From Rhabdochromatium marinum (GTDB lineage: Bacteria > Pseudomonadota > Gammaproteobacteria > Chromatiales > Chromatiaceae): a DNA stretch of 64,000 nt. Below are positions 17,620-26,986 of this stretch, piece by piece (within the stretch, counting starts at the first letter, position 1; each line of letters starts with the position of its first letter). The position numbers and the translations under genes are program-made. The DNA is taken from the NCBI RefSeq assembly GCF_016583795.1, contig NZ_NRRS01000009.1, positions 16,581-80,580 on the forward strand, given 5' to 3'. The notes beneath the pieces are model-generated. The model was not told the DNA's origin. It did no database searches and worked only from the letters and a program-made list of their open reading frames with translations.

Positions 17620-19241
17620 TGTCATTACTAGAGGACGTTGATTCCCTGATGAACCGCAGTATTCAGATTCTGGATACCACCCTGCGCGATGGCGAGCAGA
17701 CGCAGAGCGTTTCCTTTTCGCGCGATGAAAAAACCAACATTGCCAAAGTTCTGCTCGAACAGGTGCGGGTGGATCGCATCGAGGTCGCCTCGGCCCGCGT
17801 GTCCGAAGGTGAGCAGGCGGCGGTGGCGGCCATGGTGGATTGGGCGCGTGACAAGGGGCTGGATGGGCGCATTGAAGTGCTGGGCTTTGTCGATGGCGGC
17901 AAAAGCGTCGACTGGATTTGCGCCGCCGGTGGCTCAGTGATCAATCTGCTGGCCAAAGGCAGCGAAAAGCACTGCCACACCCAGTTGGGCAAGTCGCTGC
18001 ATGTGCATGCCACCGAGGTATTGGAGACGGTGCGCCTGGCCACCGAGCAGGGCCTGCGGGTCAATCTGTATTTGGAAGACTGGTCGAACGGCTATGCCGA
18101 TAATTCCAGCTATGTCTTTGAGCTGATGGGATTATTACAGGAGGCGGCCATTGAGCATGTCATGTTGCCCGATACCCTGGGCGTGATGACACCCGAGCGG
18201 GTGTTTGCCGCCATGCGCGACATGATTGAACGGTTTCCGGCGACAAAATTCGATTTTCACCCGCACAATGATTACGGTCTTGCGACGGCAAACGTGCTGG
18301 CTGCCGCCCGTGCCGGGGCCGCTGCCGTGCATTGCACGGTCAACTGTCTGGGCGAACGCGCCGGCAATGCCTCCCTGGCTGAGGTGGTGGTTAATCTGCG
18401 CGACCAGCTCGGACTCGAGCTGGGCATTGATGAATCACATCTGGTGCGCGCCAGCGAGCTGGTGCAATACTTCTCCGGCAAGCGGGTGGCGGAGAATGCG
18501 CCGGTGATCGGCGGGGATGTTTTTACCCAGACCGCTGGCATCCATGCGGACGGCGATAACAAAGGGCGCCTGTATCACACCAAGCTCTCGCCTGAGCGCT
18601 TTAGTCGTCGGCGCGTCTATGCGCTGGGCAAGCTCAGCGGCAAGGCTTCGCTGCTGAAGAACCTGGAGCGGTTCGACATCGCGCTTTCGGAAGTCAATCA
18701 GCGCAAGGTACTGGCCCGCATCGTCGAGTTGGGGGATTCCAAAAAAACCATCACTGCTGAAGACCTGCCTTTCATCATTGCTGAAGTGCTGGAGAGCAAG
18801 GACTACGATCATGCCGAGCTGCTGGCGTGCAATGTCTCCAGCAGCTTTGGGTTGGAATCAACCGCCAGCATCAAGGTGCGCATTGATCAGGCCGTGCTGA
18901 CCGCCACCGGCAGCGGCAATGGGGGATTCGATGCCTTTAATAAGGCTTTGGCGCGCATTGTCAAAGGCCTTGGTCTGAGCTTGCCGACGCTGATCGACTA
19001 CGAGGTGCGGATTCCCAAGGGCGGGCACTCGGATGCGCTGACCGAGTGCACCATCAGTTGGTCGGATCAGGCCTCGGGTTCGCGCGACTTTAAAACCCGT
19101 GGTGTGCATGCCAATCAGGTGTTCGCCGCCATTGGCGCCACCATGCGGATGTTGAATCTGGTGTTGCACTGGGCACGCCAGGCGCAGCAAGGGTCGCCGT
19201 CACCACAAGGGGCCGTGCAAGCGGCGGAGCGTGCGGCCTAA
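17619..19241 (+). CDS. cimA: (R)-citramalate synthase
   Basis: A 540-residue acyltransferase that condenses pyruvate and acetyl-CoA to citramalate, giving 2-oxobutanoate for isoleucine without threonine deaminase. The catalytic HMGL-like motif DTTLRDGEQTQSVSF starts near residue 19. The metal-binding His pair lies in FDFHPHNDYGLA, and VNCLGERAGNA is conserved. The C-terminal 150 residues form the LeuA-type allosteric dimer domain. The length and motif variants fit the long citramalate synthase class better than 2-isopropylmalate synthase. The start at 17619 overlaps the thrC stop. An internal Met at 17649 (MNRSIQIL) is an alternative. Confidence 0.92.
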   Translation: MSLLEDVDSLMNRSIQILDTTLRDGEQTQSVSFSRDEKTNIAKVLLEQVRVDRIEVASARVSEGEQAAVAAMVDWARDKGLDGRIEVLGFVDGGKSVDWICAAGGSVINLLAKGSEKHCHTQLGKSLHVHATEVLETVRLATEQGLRVNLYLEDWSNGYADNSSYVFELMGLLQEAAIEHVMLPDTLGVMTPERVFAAMRDMIERFPATKFDFHPHNDYGLATANVLAAARAGAAAVHCTVNCLGERAGNASLAEVVVNLRDQLGLELGIDESHLVRASELVQYFSGKRVAENAPVIGGDVFTQTAGIHADGDNKGRLYHTKLSPERFSRRRVYALGKLSGKASLLKNLERFDIALSEVNQRKVLARIVELGDSKKTITAEDLPFIIAEVLESKDYDHAELLACNVSSSFGLESTASIKVRIDQAVLTATGSGNGGFDAFNKALARIVKGLGLSLPTLIDYEVRIPKGGHSDALTECTISWSDQASGSRDFKTRGVHANQVFAAIGATMRMLNLVLHWARQAQQGSPSPQGAVQAAERAA

Positions 19242-19302
19242 CCTAAGGCGCGGCGGCTGTCGGGCTATTCTATGATCTGCAAGCCGTTGGAGAGGGATGG
19301 CG

Positions 19303-19686
19303 ATGAATCTGGAAAAGGTCGTCTTTGGGTTTTTTATTTTCCTGGCGTTGACGCTTAATTTCGGTTTCTTCATCGGCGAAGTCGATAATCCCAAGCATCA
19401 CCATCTGTGGGAATTTATGTTGCTGTTTGTGGTCAATGCGGTGGCCTTGATCATGAAGCTGGGGGATCGCAGTCAGGTTGATGCCATGTTGCTGGCCACC
19501 GGCCTGGTGGCCATGCTGCAACTCTCGGCGGTGGCGGTGATCTGGATTCTCGCCGCTCATGTCTGGGAGTCCGGCATGACGCCGGATGTGATGGTCAGCA
19601 TCGTGTCCTTAACCGGCGGTGCCATGGTGGCCAATGTCATTTCCGTGATCCTGTTGATTGCCGAAACCGTGATGCTGCGGCGCTGA
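19303..19686 (+). CDS. Four-helix membrane protein (DUF6394-like)
   Basis: A 127-residue integral membrane protein with four hydrophobic segments: about 4-23, 36-52, 62-86 and 95-122. It resembles the uncharacterised DUF6394 family. ATG 19303 is preferred over ATG 19297 because GGAG/GAGG then sits 7-10 bases upstream. It lies 41 bases before the potassium channel gene on the same strand, so the two are probably co-transcribed. A role as a channel accessory is speculation. Confidence 0.75.
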   Translation: MNLEKVVFGFFIFLALTLNFGFFIGEVDNPKHHHLWEFMLLFVVNAVALIMKLGDRSQVDAMLLATGLVAMLQLSAVAVIWILAAHVWESGMTPDVMVSIVSLTGGAMVANVISVILLIAETVMLRR

Positions 19687-19727
19687 GGCGGCCGTCATCC
19701 GAGGGCGCTGCGCGGTGCAGAGGCTGA

Positions 19728-21440
19728 ATGGATAACATTTATTTCTCAATTCTGCGCCGCATGCGCACGCCTTTGCTGGCGCTGGTGGTGGTTTACAGTG
19801 TCGCGGTTTTGGGCCTAGTGCTGGTGCCGGGGCGCGATGCCGATGGCAATCCCTGGCATCTGGGGTTTTTTCATGCATTTTATTTCGTCAGCTACATGGC
19901 CACCACCATTGGCTTTGGCGAGTTGCCCCGGGAGTTTAGCGACGCGCAGCGGCTGTGGACGCTGTTTTGTATCTATGCCACAGTGACGGTGTGGATTTAC
20001 TCGGTTGGCTCGCTCATTGCTCTGCTGCAGGATGACAGCCTGCAACGCGCGCTGGCCGAGCGGCGCTTCAGCGCCCGTGTCAAGCGTGTTCAAGGGCCCT
20101 TCTTTTTGATAATTGGCTATGGCCAGACCGGACGCGATCTGGTGCGGGCACTGACCAGTGAGCGCATCCGCGCGGTGGTGATTGATGCCGATCGCGAACG
20201 CATTAATGGTCTGCGCCTGGAAAAACTGCGCGAATATGTCCCCTCTCTGCAGGCCGATGCCCAGCGTCCGGATGTGCTGCTAAGCGGCGGATTGCGGCGC
20301 CCAGGCTGTCGGGCGGTGCTGGCACTAACCTCCTCCAATGCGGTCAATCTTAAGGTGGCACTGGCCGCCAAGCTGTTGCATCCGGGGGTGACGGTGATTG
20401 GCCGGTCGGATTCCGATGACATCTCCGCCAACATGCTGTCCTTTAACACCAACCATGTGCTCAACCCCTTTGAAATCTTTGCGCTGCATCTGAAGTTGGC
20501 TCTGAGTGCGCACTGTCTGACGATTCTCAACGATTGGCTCGGGGCTCTGCATGATGCGCAACTGGGCGAACCACGCAAGCCGCCAACCGAGGGGCGCTGG
20601 ATTCTGTGCGGGTTTGGGCGCTTTGGTAAAGCGGTCTATCGGGATTTGACTGCACTGGGCTGCGAACTGATGGTGATTGAGGCGCGGCCTGAGCGCACTG
20701 GCACACCGCCGACGGCTTGGATTCATGGACGCGGCACCGAGGCCGAAACCTTGGAGCAAGCCGGAATTGCTTCGGCGGTTGGCCTGATTGCCGGCACCGA
20801 TGATGATGCCAACAATTTATCCATTGTGATGACGGCACGGGCGCTGAACCCGGAGCTTTATGTGGTGGCGCGGGAGAATCATCTGGTCAACCAGGAGCTG
20901 TTCAAAGCCGTGGCGGCGGACATTCGCATGCACCCGAGTCTGATTGTGGCCAATCGGGTGCGCACGCTGCTGCGCTTGCCTCTGTTGAGTGAATTTTTCA
21001 CCCTCGCGCGGACACGAGACGAGACCTGGGCCTGCGCCCTGGTCAGTCGCGTGGCGGCGATGATTCAGGATCGCGTGCCTGAGGTGTGGGAATATACCCT
21101 GGATCGCGATGGGGCCCCGGCCTTCCTGCATGCCGTTGCGCTTGGATTGCAGCCCACGCTGGGCACTCTGTTGACCGATCCGCGCGCAGTGGATCAGACC
21201 GTGTCGGCTATTGTGCTGCTGCATCAGCGTTCGGCGCAGCTTGATCTGTTGCCTGATCTGGAGACCCGGCTGCAACCCGGCGATCGGTTATTGCTCTGTG
21301 GCAGTACCAGGGCACGAGCGCGCATGCGTTGGAATCTGTTTGATCTGGACACCCTGAGCGCCGCACTGGGGCAAGCCCCGCAAGCCGGATTCCTGTGGCG
21401 TTTGGTCCAGCCCTATCTTCCGCCCCACTGGCGGATCTGA
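19728..21440 (+). CDS. Potassium channel protein with two RCK (TrkA-N) domains
   Basis: A 570-residue channel. It has a first helix (about 14-33), a pore loop with selectivity-filter motif TIGFGE at residues 60-65 (TVGYGD in classical channels) and a second helix (about 75-100). Two cytosolic NAD-binding RCK domains follow, opening with FFLIIGYGQTGRDLV (about 125) and RWILCGFGRFGKAVY (about 290). Each has a Rossmann G-x-G-x-x-G and a downstream acidic residue. It should gate K+ (or mixed cation) flow in response to nucleotide or cation binding. The double RCK in one chain resembles SynK/MthK/BK-like designs. Confidence 0.88.
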   Translation: MDNIYFSILRRMRTPLLALVVVYSVAVLGLVLVPGRDADGNPWHLGFFHAFYFVSYMATTIGFGELPREFSDAQRLWTLFCIYATVTVWIYSVGSLIALLQDDSLQRALAERRFSARVKRVQGPFFLIIGYGQTGRDLVRALTSERIRAVVIDADRERINGLRLEKLREYVPSLQADAQRPDVLLSGGLRRPGCRAVLALTSSNAVNLKVALAAKLLHPGVTVIGRSDSDDISANMLSFNTNHVLNPFEIFALHLKLALSAHCLTILNDWLGALHDAQLGEPRKPPTEGRWILCGFGRFGKAVYRDLTALGCELMVIEARPERTGTPPTAWIHGRGTEAETLEQAGIASAVGLIAGTDDDANNLSIVMTARALNPELYVVARENHLVNQELFKAVAADIRMHPSLIVANRVRTLLRLPLLSEFFTLARTRDETWACALVSRVAAMIQDRVPEVWEYTLDRDGAPAFLHAVALGLQPTLGTLLTDPRAVDQTVSAIVLLHQRSAQLDLLPDLETRLQPGDRLLLCGSTRARARMRWNLFDLDTLSAALGQAPQAGFLWRLVQPYLPPHWRI

Positions 21441-21485
21441 ACCGGCGCGCAGCGCGCCATCACGCTTGCAAAGGGGGATACCGAT

Positions 21486-22082
21486 ATGACTGTGCTGATC
21501 AATCGGCTGACGCGGGATCACCGCCGTTTTGGGCGTATCATGACGCTGCTTGACGCCCTGGTTGCGCGTTTTCATGGTGGCGATGAGCCCAATTATGAGT
21601 TGATGTGCGAAATGCTGGAATATGTCGTTGATTATGCCGATCAAGTACATCATCCCAGTGAGGAGCTGCTGTTTGCGCGCCTGACCGAGGTTCTGCAAAC
21701 CGCTGAACATGAGCCACGGGCTGACGCCGTCGCCCTGACTGCGGTGGTGAACGAATGTCGGGCACAGCATCAGCGGCTGCAGGAAATGAATCATGCTTTT
21801 CGGGATGCGCTGGAGGGGATTGTGCAGGGTGAGGTGTTGTCGCGCGATGCTGTGGCCGAACAGGGACGTGCCATGATTGGCTTGTTGCGCACGCATTGTG
21901 CTGATGAGGAAACGCGGCTCTTTCCGGTTGCGCGCGACCTGCTGTCTACGCAGGATTGGGCACAGCTGGAGCAACAGGCGCCAAATGCGACCGATCCGGT
22001 CTTCGGTCAACTCGATCCGCTGCGTTTCCAAACGCTCTATGATCACCTGAAAGACGAACTCGACACCGAGGATGCCGAATGA
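21486..22082 (+). CDS. Hemerythrin-domain protein
   Basis: A 198-residue all-helical protein with the His/Glu pattern of a di-iron hemerythrin-like fold: RDHRRFG near residue 10, VHHPSEELLF near 59, QHQRLQEM near 96 and HCADEETRLFP near 138. Such proteins bind oxygen, NO or iron. It has a good ribosome-binding site (AAGGGGG before 21486), and its stop overlaps the hemH start (ATGA), linking it to haem/iron metabolism. Confidence 0.88.
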   Translation: MTVLINRLTRDHRRFGRIMTLLDALVARFHGGDEPNYELMCEMLEYVVDYADQVHHPSEELLFARLTEVLQTAEHEPRADAVALTAVVNECRAQHQRLQEMNHAFRDALEGIVQGEVLSRDAVAEQGRAMIGLLRTHCADEETRLFPVARDLLSTQDWAQLEQQAPNATDPVFGQLDPLRFQTLYDHLKDELDTEDAE

Positions 22083-23170
22083 AATACAAGAATGTGGTCG
22101 ATTTTCAGCATGGCTTGCCCGAAAAACTCGGCGTGCTCATGCTGAATCTTGGCACCCCGGATGCTCCCACGCCGAGTGCAGTGCGGCGCTATCTAGCCGA
22201 GTTTTTGAACGATCCGCGTGTGGTCGAGATGCCGCGTCCGCTGTGGTGGTTCATTCTCCATGGGGTGATTCTGCGGGTACGCCCGGCGCGCTCCGCGCGT
22301 GCCTATCAGGCCGTGTGGACAGATCGCGGCTCACCGCTGCTTGACATCGCCCGGCGCCAGGCGGATGGCTTGCGCGAGCGTCTGACGCAACGCGTCGGTG
22401 AGAACCTGAGGGTCGAGCTTGGCATGCGCTATGGGCAACCATCGGTGTCCCAGGCGTTGGATCGGCTCAAGGCGGAGAATGTTCGCCGTTTGCTGGTGTT
22501 ACCCCTCTATCCGCAGTACTCAGGCACCACCACTGCCTCTACCTTCGATGCCGTTACCGATGAGCTGAGCACCTGGCGCTGGTTGCCGGAGTTGCGTTTC
22601 GTCAATCACTATCACGACGATCCGGCCTATATCGACGCTCTGGCCGCCAGCATTCGTGAGTTCTGGGCCGAGCGCGGCCAGCCGGATCAATTGCTGTTTA
22701 CCTTTCACGGCATACCCAAGCGCTACTTCGCCGCTGGTGATCCCTATCACTGCCATTGCCATAAAACCGCCCGCATGGTGGCCGATACCCTGGGACTGGA
22801 TGAATCGCGCTGGCTGGTGTCCTTTCAGTCGCGGGTGGGACGCGATGAGTGGCTTCAGCCCTACACGGACGAAACACTCACGCTGTGGGGGCGTGATGGA
22901 GTCAAAAGTGTGCATGTCATTGCTCCGGGCTTTTCAGCTGATTGTCTGGAGACCCTGGAGGAGATCAAGGTCGAAAACCGGCGCTATTTCCTGGAGGCCG
23001 GCGGGGAGTCCTACGAGTACATCCCCTGTCTCAATGACGCCCCGGCGCATTTGGACATGCTCGCCGGCCTGGTCGCGCGCCACACCTGCGGTTGGCCGGA
23101 CATGCAGGCCGGTCAGGGTGCCGTCTGTCCGCATCAGCAGCATCTGGCGCTAGCGGTGGGGCAGGAATAA
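22079..23170 (+). CDS. hemH: Ferrochelatase
   Basis: A 363-residue enzyme inserting Fe2+ into protoporphyrin IX, the last haem step. The N-terminal LGVLMLNLGTPDAPTPSAVRRYL, the active-site region LLFTFHGIPKRYFAAGDPYHCHCHKTA with the catalytic His, and VHVIAPGFSADCLETLEEI are all characteristic. Two cysteines in the HCHCHK region and a C-terminal Cys suggest possible metal binding, but I cannot show an Fe-S cluster. Translationally coupled to the hemerythrin gene. Confidence 0.96.
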   Translation: MKYKNVVDFQHGLPEKLGVLMLNLGTPDAPTPSAVRRYLAEFLNDPRVVEMPRPLWWFILHGVILRVRPARSARAYQAVWTDRGSPLLDIARRQADGLRERLTQRVGENLRVELGMRYGQPSVSQALDRLKAENVRRLLVLPLYPQYSGTTTASTFDAVTDELSTWRWLPELRFVNHYHDDPAYIDALAASIREFWAERGQPDQLLFTFHGIPKRYFAAGDPYHCHCHKTARMVADTLGLDESRWLVSFQSRVGRDEWLQPYTDETLTLWGRDGVKSVHVIAPGFSADCLETLEEIKVENRRYFLEAGGESYEYIPCLNDAPAHLDMLAGLVARHTCGWPDMQAGQGAVCPHQQHLALAVGQE

Positions 23171-23195
23171 TTCTTTACAGTGACAGAGGCGGGCC

Positions 23196-25028
23196 ATGAG
23201 ATCAGACCCGATCCAGACAGCCCCGTTGCTGGAGGACAGGTTGCCGCCGGACGCGGCGCCGTTCAGCGAGGATTGCAAGCTGACGCTGGAACGGCTGGCC
23301 GCGGATCTGCTCGCCGACGGTGTGATTTTGCCGCAGACGGCCGATGATCTGTTGCAGCCTGGCACAGGTGCTGAGGACCAGGCCCGGCATCCGCTGGAGC
23401 GCATTGCCGCGCAACAACTGATCGAGGCCCGGGCGCCGTACCGACGCCTGGATCTGGAAGTGCTGACGGCCTGGCTGGCGCAGCATTGTGGCTTGCCCTA
23501 TCTGCACATTGATCCGCTGAAGATTGATGTGACCAATATCGGTGAGCTGACCACCATCGCCTATGCGACCTGGAACCAAATCCTGCCCATTGCCTTGACG
23601 CCCGAGAAGGCCGTGTTCGCCACCTGCGAGCCTTATCTAACCGGCTGGATGCACGAATTACAGCAAGTGCTCAAGTGCCGTATCGAGCGGGTCGTGGCCA
23701 ATCCGCGCGATATTGACCGCTTTCGCCGCGAGTTCTTTGGGGTCTCGACTTCCATGCGCGGCGCCCGCTCCAGACATCAAAAACAGCCGGTCGATCTGCA
23801 CAATCTCGAAGCTCTGGTGGAGCTCGGCCGTTCGAGTGCTCTGGAAGCCAGTGATAGTCATATTGTGCATCTTGTTGACTGGCTGCTGCAATATGCCTTC
23901 GAGCAGCGGGCCAGTGATATTCATCTTGAGCCACGCCGCGAGGCCGGTCAGGTGCGTTTTCGCATTGATGGCGTTATGCACCAGGTCTGTCCGTTTCCTG
24001 CGGCCGTTATGAAGGCCGTGACCAGTCGCATCAAGATCCTGGGGCGCATGGATGTGGCCGAGAAACGGCGTCCGCAGGATGGGCGTATTAAAACCCGCAC
24101 CCAGGACGGACTGGAAGTCGAGATGCGGCTGTCCACCATGCCAACCGCCTTTGGCGAGAAACTGGTCATGCGCATCTTCAATCCAGAAGCCTTGCAGGAA
24201 GACCTGAGCGCTCTCGGCTTTGAACCCGAGGAAAAGGCGGTGTGGCAGCGCATGATCGGACAGCCGCACGGCATCATTCTGGTGACCGGGCCGACCGGGT
24301 CGGGCAAGACGACCACCCTGTATTCGACCCTGACCCGCCTGGCTACACCGGAGATTAATGTGTGTACCATTGAGGATCCGATCGAAAATCTGGTGCCGGC
24401 GCTCAATCAGATGCAGGTCAATCATGGCATCGGACTCGGTTTTGCCAGCGGTGTGCGTACCCTGTTGCGTCAGGATCCGGATGTCATCATGGTCGGCGAG
24501 ATCCGCGATCTGGAAACCGCCGAGATGGCGGTGCAGGCGGCGCTGACCGGACATTTGGTACTTTCGACCCTGCATACCAACGATGCCCCATCCGCCATTA
24601 CCCGGCTGCTGGATCTTGGCGTGCCGCATTATTTGATCAATGCCACCCTGCTTGGTGTGCTGGCGCAGCGCCTGGTACGCACGCTCTGTCCCTACTGCAA
24701 GACACCCCAACCCCTTGATCCCACGCTGTGGGAATCCTTGATCCGCCCCTGGTCATTCCCGACGCCGGCCGGGATGCAGGTGTCCGCAGGATGCGAAGCC
24801 TGCCGCCAGACAGGTTATCTGGGGCGCACCGGACTCTATGAGCTGTTGACGCTAACCCCGGGCATTCGCGAGCTGATCCGTGGTGCTCTCGACGAGCCCG
24901 CCCTGCGCGCCCGCGTCTATCAGGAAGGCATGCGGCCATTACGTCTCAGTGCAGCCCGTAAGGTGGCTGACGGCCTGACCAGTGTTGATGAAGTCTTGCG
25001 CGTGCTGCCGGCGGCACGGGAGCTTTGA
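23196..25028 (+). CDS. GspE/PilB/MshE-type secretion ATPase
   Basis: A 610-residue assembly ATPase for type II secretion or type IV/MSH-like pili. It has an N-terminal T2SSE_N domain (about 90-180), Walker A GPTGSGKTTT near residue 364, and an Asp box TIEDPIENLVPALNQMQVN. The Walker B/His box region is VIMVGEIRDLETAEMAVQAALTGHLVLSTLHTND-like. A C-terminal zinc tetracysteine (CPYC near 499, CEAC near 528) completes it. No other pilus or secretion genes adjoin it, so the machine it powers cannot be decided here. The minor pilins at 55-62 kb are a candidate partner. Confidence 0.9.
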   Translation: MRSDPIQTAPLLEDRLPPDAAPFSEDCKLTLERLAADLLADGVILPQTADDLLQPGTGAEDQARHPLERIAAQQLIEARAPYRRLDLEVLTAWLAQHCGLPYLHIDPLKIDVTNIGELTTIAYATWNQILPIALTPEKAVFATCEPYLTGWMHELQQVLKCRIERVVANPRDIDRFRREFFGVSTSMRGARSRHQKQPVDLHNLEALVELGRSSALEASDSHIVHLVDWLLQYAFEQRASDIHLEPRREAGQVRFRIDGVMHQVCPFPAAVMKAVTSRIKILGRMDVAEKRRPQDGRIKTRTQDGLEVEMRLSTMPTAFGEKLVMRIFNPEALQEDLSALGFEPEEKAVWQRMIGQPHGIILVTGPTGSGKTTTLYSTLTRLATPEINVCTIEDPIENLVPALNQMQVNHGIGLGFASGVRTLLRQDPDVIMVGEIRDLETAEMAVQAALTGHLVLSTLHTNDAPSAITRLLDLGVPHYLINATLLGVLAQRLVRTLCPYCKTPQPLDPTLWESLIRPWSFPTPAGMQVSAGCEACRQTGYLGRTGLYELLTLTPGIRELIRGALDEPALRARVYQEGMRPLRLSAARKVADGLTSVDEVLRVLPAAREL

Positions 25029-25102
25029 TGGGGTAGGTTTGGAAAATCCCGCCGGCAACCACATCTAGGCTCGCAATAGTCTAAAGAAGTGAGCACAATA
25101 CG

Positions 25103-25522
25103 ATGGAAAACTCTCCGCGTCCGACTGATCTTCAACTGCACACGCTGTCCCGAGTGCTGGAGCTGCACTATGACGACGGTGCCCATTTTCGCCTGCCGTG
25201 CGAATATTTGCGCGTCTACTCGCCTTCAGCCGAGGTACGTGGCCATACCCCGGATCAGGCTAAGCTGCAAATCGGCAAGGAACAGGTCAATATCACCAAT
25301 CTAGAACCCGTTGGCAATTATGCGGTGAAGATTTTCTTCGACGATGGGCACAAGTCCGGGCTGTTTGACTGGGGCTATCTCTACAAACTTGGTCGGGGCT
25401 GGCAGCCGCTGTGGCAGGATTACTTGCAGCGGCTGCGCGATGCCGGGCGCTCACGTAGTGGGGAGGATCCCTTCAATCAGCTCCAGGCACGTGGTGAAGC
25501 CCCGTCAGAACGGCCTGTTTAG
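25103..25522 (+). CDS. DUF971 (gamma-butyrobetaine hydroxylase-like N-terminal domain) protein
   Basis: A 139-residue stand-alone DUF971 protein. The fold is recognisable from [55 protein letters not shown] and the Trp/Asp-rich core. In hydroxylases this domain precedes the Fe/2-oxoglutarate domain. Free-standing bacterial versions occur next to Fe-S or iron-handling genes and are of uncertain function. Its 3' end overlaps that of the convergent argG by 4 bases. Confidence 0.88.
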   Translation: MENSPRPTDLQLHTLSRVLELHYDDGAHFRLPCEYLRVYSPSAEVRGHTPDQAKLQIGKEQVNITNLEPVGNYAVKIFFDDGHKSGLFDWGYLYKLGRGWQPLWQDYLQRLRDAGRSRSGEDPFNQLQARGEAPSERPV

Positions 25523-26742
25523 AGTCGCCCCTTGCGTCCGGCCACTCGCAGCCGTAGCGCATTGAGGCGGATAAAGCCGGTGGCGTCGCCCTGATCATAG
25601 GCGCCGGCGTCTTCTTCGAAGGTGGCAATGCTGGCGTCGAACAGGCTGTCGCTGGCTGAGCGCCGGCCAGTGACCAGCACATTGCCCTTGTAGAGCTTCA
25701 GGCGCACTTCGCCATTGACCACTGCCTGAGTCTGGTCGATAGCCGCTTGCAGCATGCTGCGCTCGGGGCTGAACCAGTAGCCGTTGTAGACCAGGCTGGC
25801 ATAGCGCGGCATCAGCTCATCTTTCAGATGCGCGGCCTCGCGATCCAGGGTCAGGGATTCCATCGCCCGATGCGCCTTGAGCATGATGGTGCCGCCGGGG
25901 GTTTCATAACAGCCGCGCGATTTCATGCCGACATAGCGGTTCTCGACAATGTCGGCGCGGCCGATGCCGTGCATACCGCCGATGCGGTTCAGCTCAGTGA
26001 GCACCTCGGCTGGGCTCATCGGCTGGTTATCAATGGCAACGATATCGCCGCGTTCAAAGCGCAGCGTGATCTCCTGGGGTTGGTCGGGGGCCTGCTGCGG
26101 ATCGCAGGTCCAGCGCCACATGTCCGCACCGGGTTCGACCCAGGGATCTTCCAGGTCATAGCCTTCGTAGGAAATGTGCAGCAGATTGGCGTCCATGGAG
26201 TAGGGCGATTTGGTGCCGTCGCGCTTCATCTCCACCGGAATGCCGTGCTGCTCGGCATAGGCCAGCAGCTTCTCGCGTGAGAGCAGATCCCATTCGCGCC
26301 ACGGGGCAATGATCTGAATCTCCGGATTCAGTCCATAAGCTCCCAGCTCAAAGCGTACCTGATCGTTACCCTTGCCGGTGGCGCCGTGCGAGATGGCATC
26401 GGCGCCGGTCTCGCGCGCGATTTCGACTAAACGCTTGGCGATCAGCGGGCGGGCAATGGAGGTGCCGAGTAGATATTCACCCTCATAGAGGGCATTGGCG
26501 CGGAACATTGGATAGACGAAATCGCGCACAAATTCCTCGCGCAGATCGTCGATATAGATCTCCTTGACTCCGGCGGCCCGGGCCTTGGCGCGCGCCGGCT
26601 CGACTTCCTCGCCCTGGCCGACGTCTGCGGTGAAGGTGACCACCTCACAGCCATACTCCTGCTGGAGCCATTTGAGGATGACAGAGGTGTCGAGTCCGCC
26701 GGAGTAGGCGAGTACGACTTTGTTGATCTGGGGTGTGGACAT
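25519..26742 (-). CDS. argG: Argininosuccinate synthase
   Basis: A 407-residue ligase joining citrulline and aspartate with ATP, the penultimate arginine step. The ATP-PP motif [11 protein letters not shown] is at residues 12-22. The citrulline/aspartate-binding regions [18 protein letters not shown] and [19 protein letters not shown] are present, as is the C-terminal [12 protein letters not shown]. Length is typical of the short bacterial class. It is monocistronic, divergent from the phosphoketolase-like operon across about 245 noncoding bases with no clear ArgR box. Confidence 0.97.
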   Translation of the reverse strand: MSTPQINKVVLAYSGGLDTSVILKWLQQEYGCEVVTFTADVGQGEEVEPARAKARAAGVKEIYIDDLREEFVRDFVYPMFRANALYEGEYLLGTSIARPLIAKRLVEIARETGADAISHGATGKGNDQVRFELGAYGLNPEIQIIAPWREWDLLSREKLLAYAEQHGIPVEMKRDGTKSPYSMDANLLHISYEGYDLEDPWVEPGADMWRWTCDPQQAPDQPQEITLRFERGDIVAIDNQPMSPAEVLTELNRIGGMHGIGRADIVENRYVGMKSRGCYETPGGTIMLKAHRAMESLTLDREAAHLKDELMPRYASLVYNGYWFSPERSMLQAAIDQTQAVVNGEVRLKLYKGNVLVTGRRSASDSLFDASIATFEEDAGAYDQGDATGFIRLNALRLRVAGRKGRL

Positions 26743-26986
26743 GACGAGACTCCCTGAAAGTTATCTGAGGAATGTTATCGAGCGAACGATTGGCTGGCAT
26801 TATCGCATGCCGCCGCCTTGTATGGCTGATGCGGCAGCATCGCTGGAGGCTGTGACTCGCAAATGTTGATGGCGCAGCTAGGCCATTGCGAAATCGCATT
26901 CCTGTCCGCACCTTGGCTGGATACTTGAGTGGTCATTGTCTCCAGTGGCCGGCTGTTGTCTGCTACCGCCAGGGTTCCTTAGTCTC

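Noticed and set aside
26743..26986. ArgR-type operator between argG and the TPP enzyme gene
   Set aside because: No AT-rich ARG-box palindrome was found by eye.
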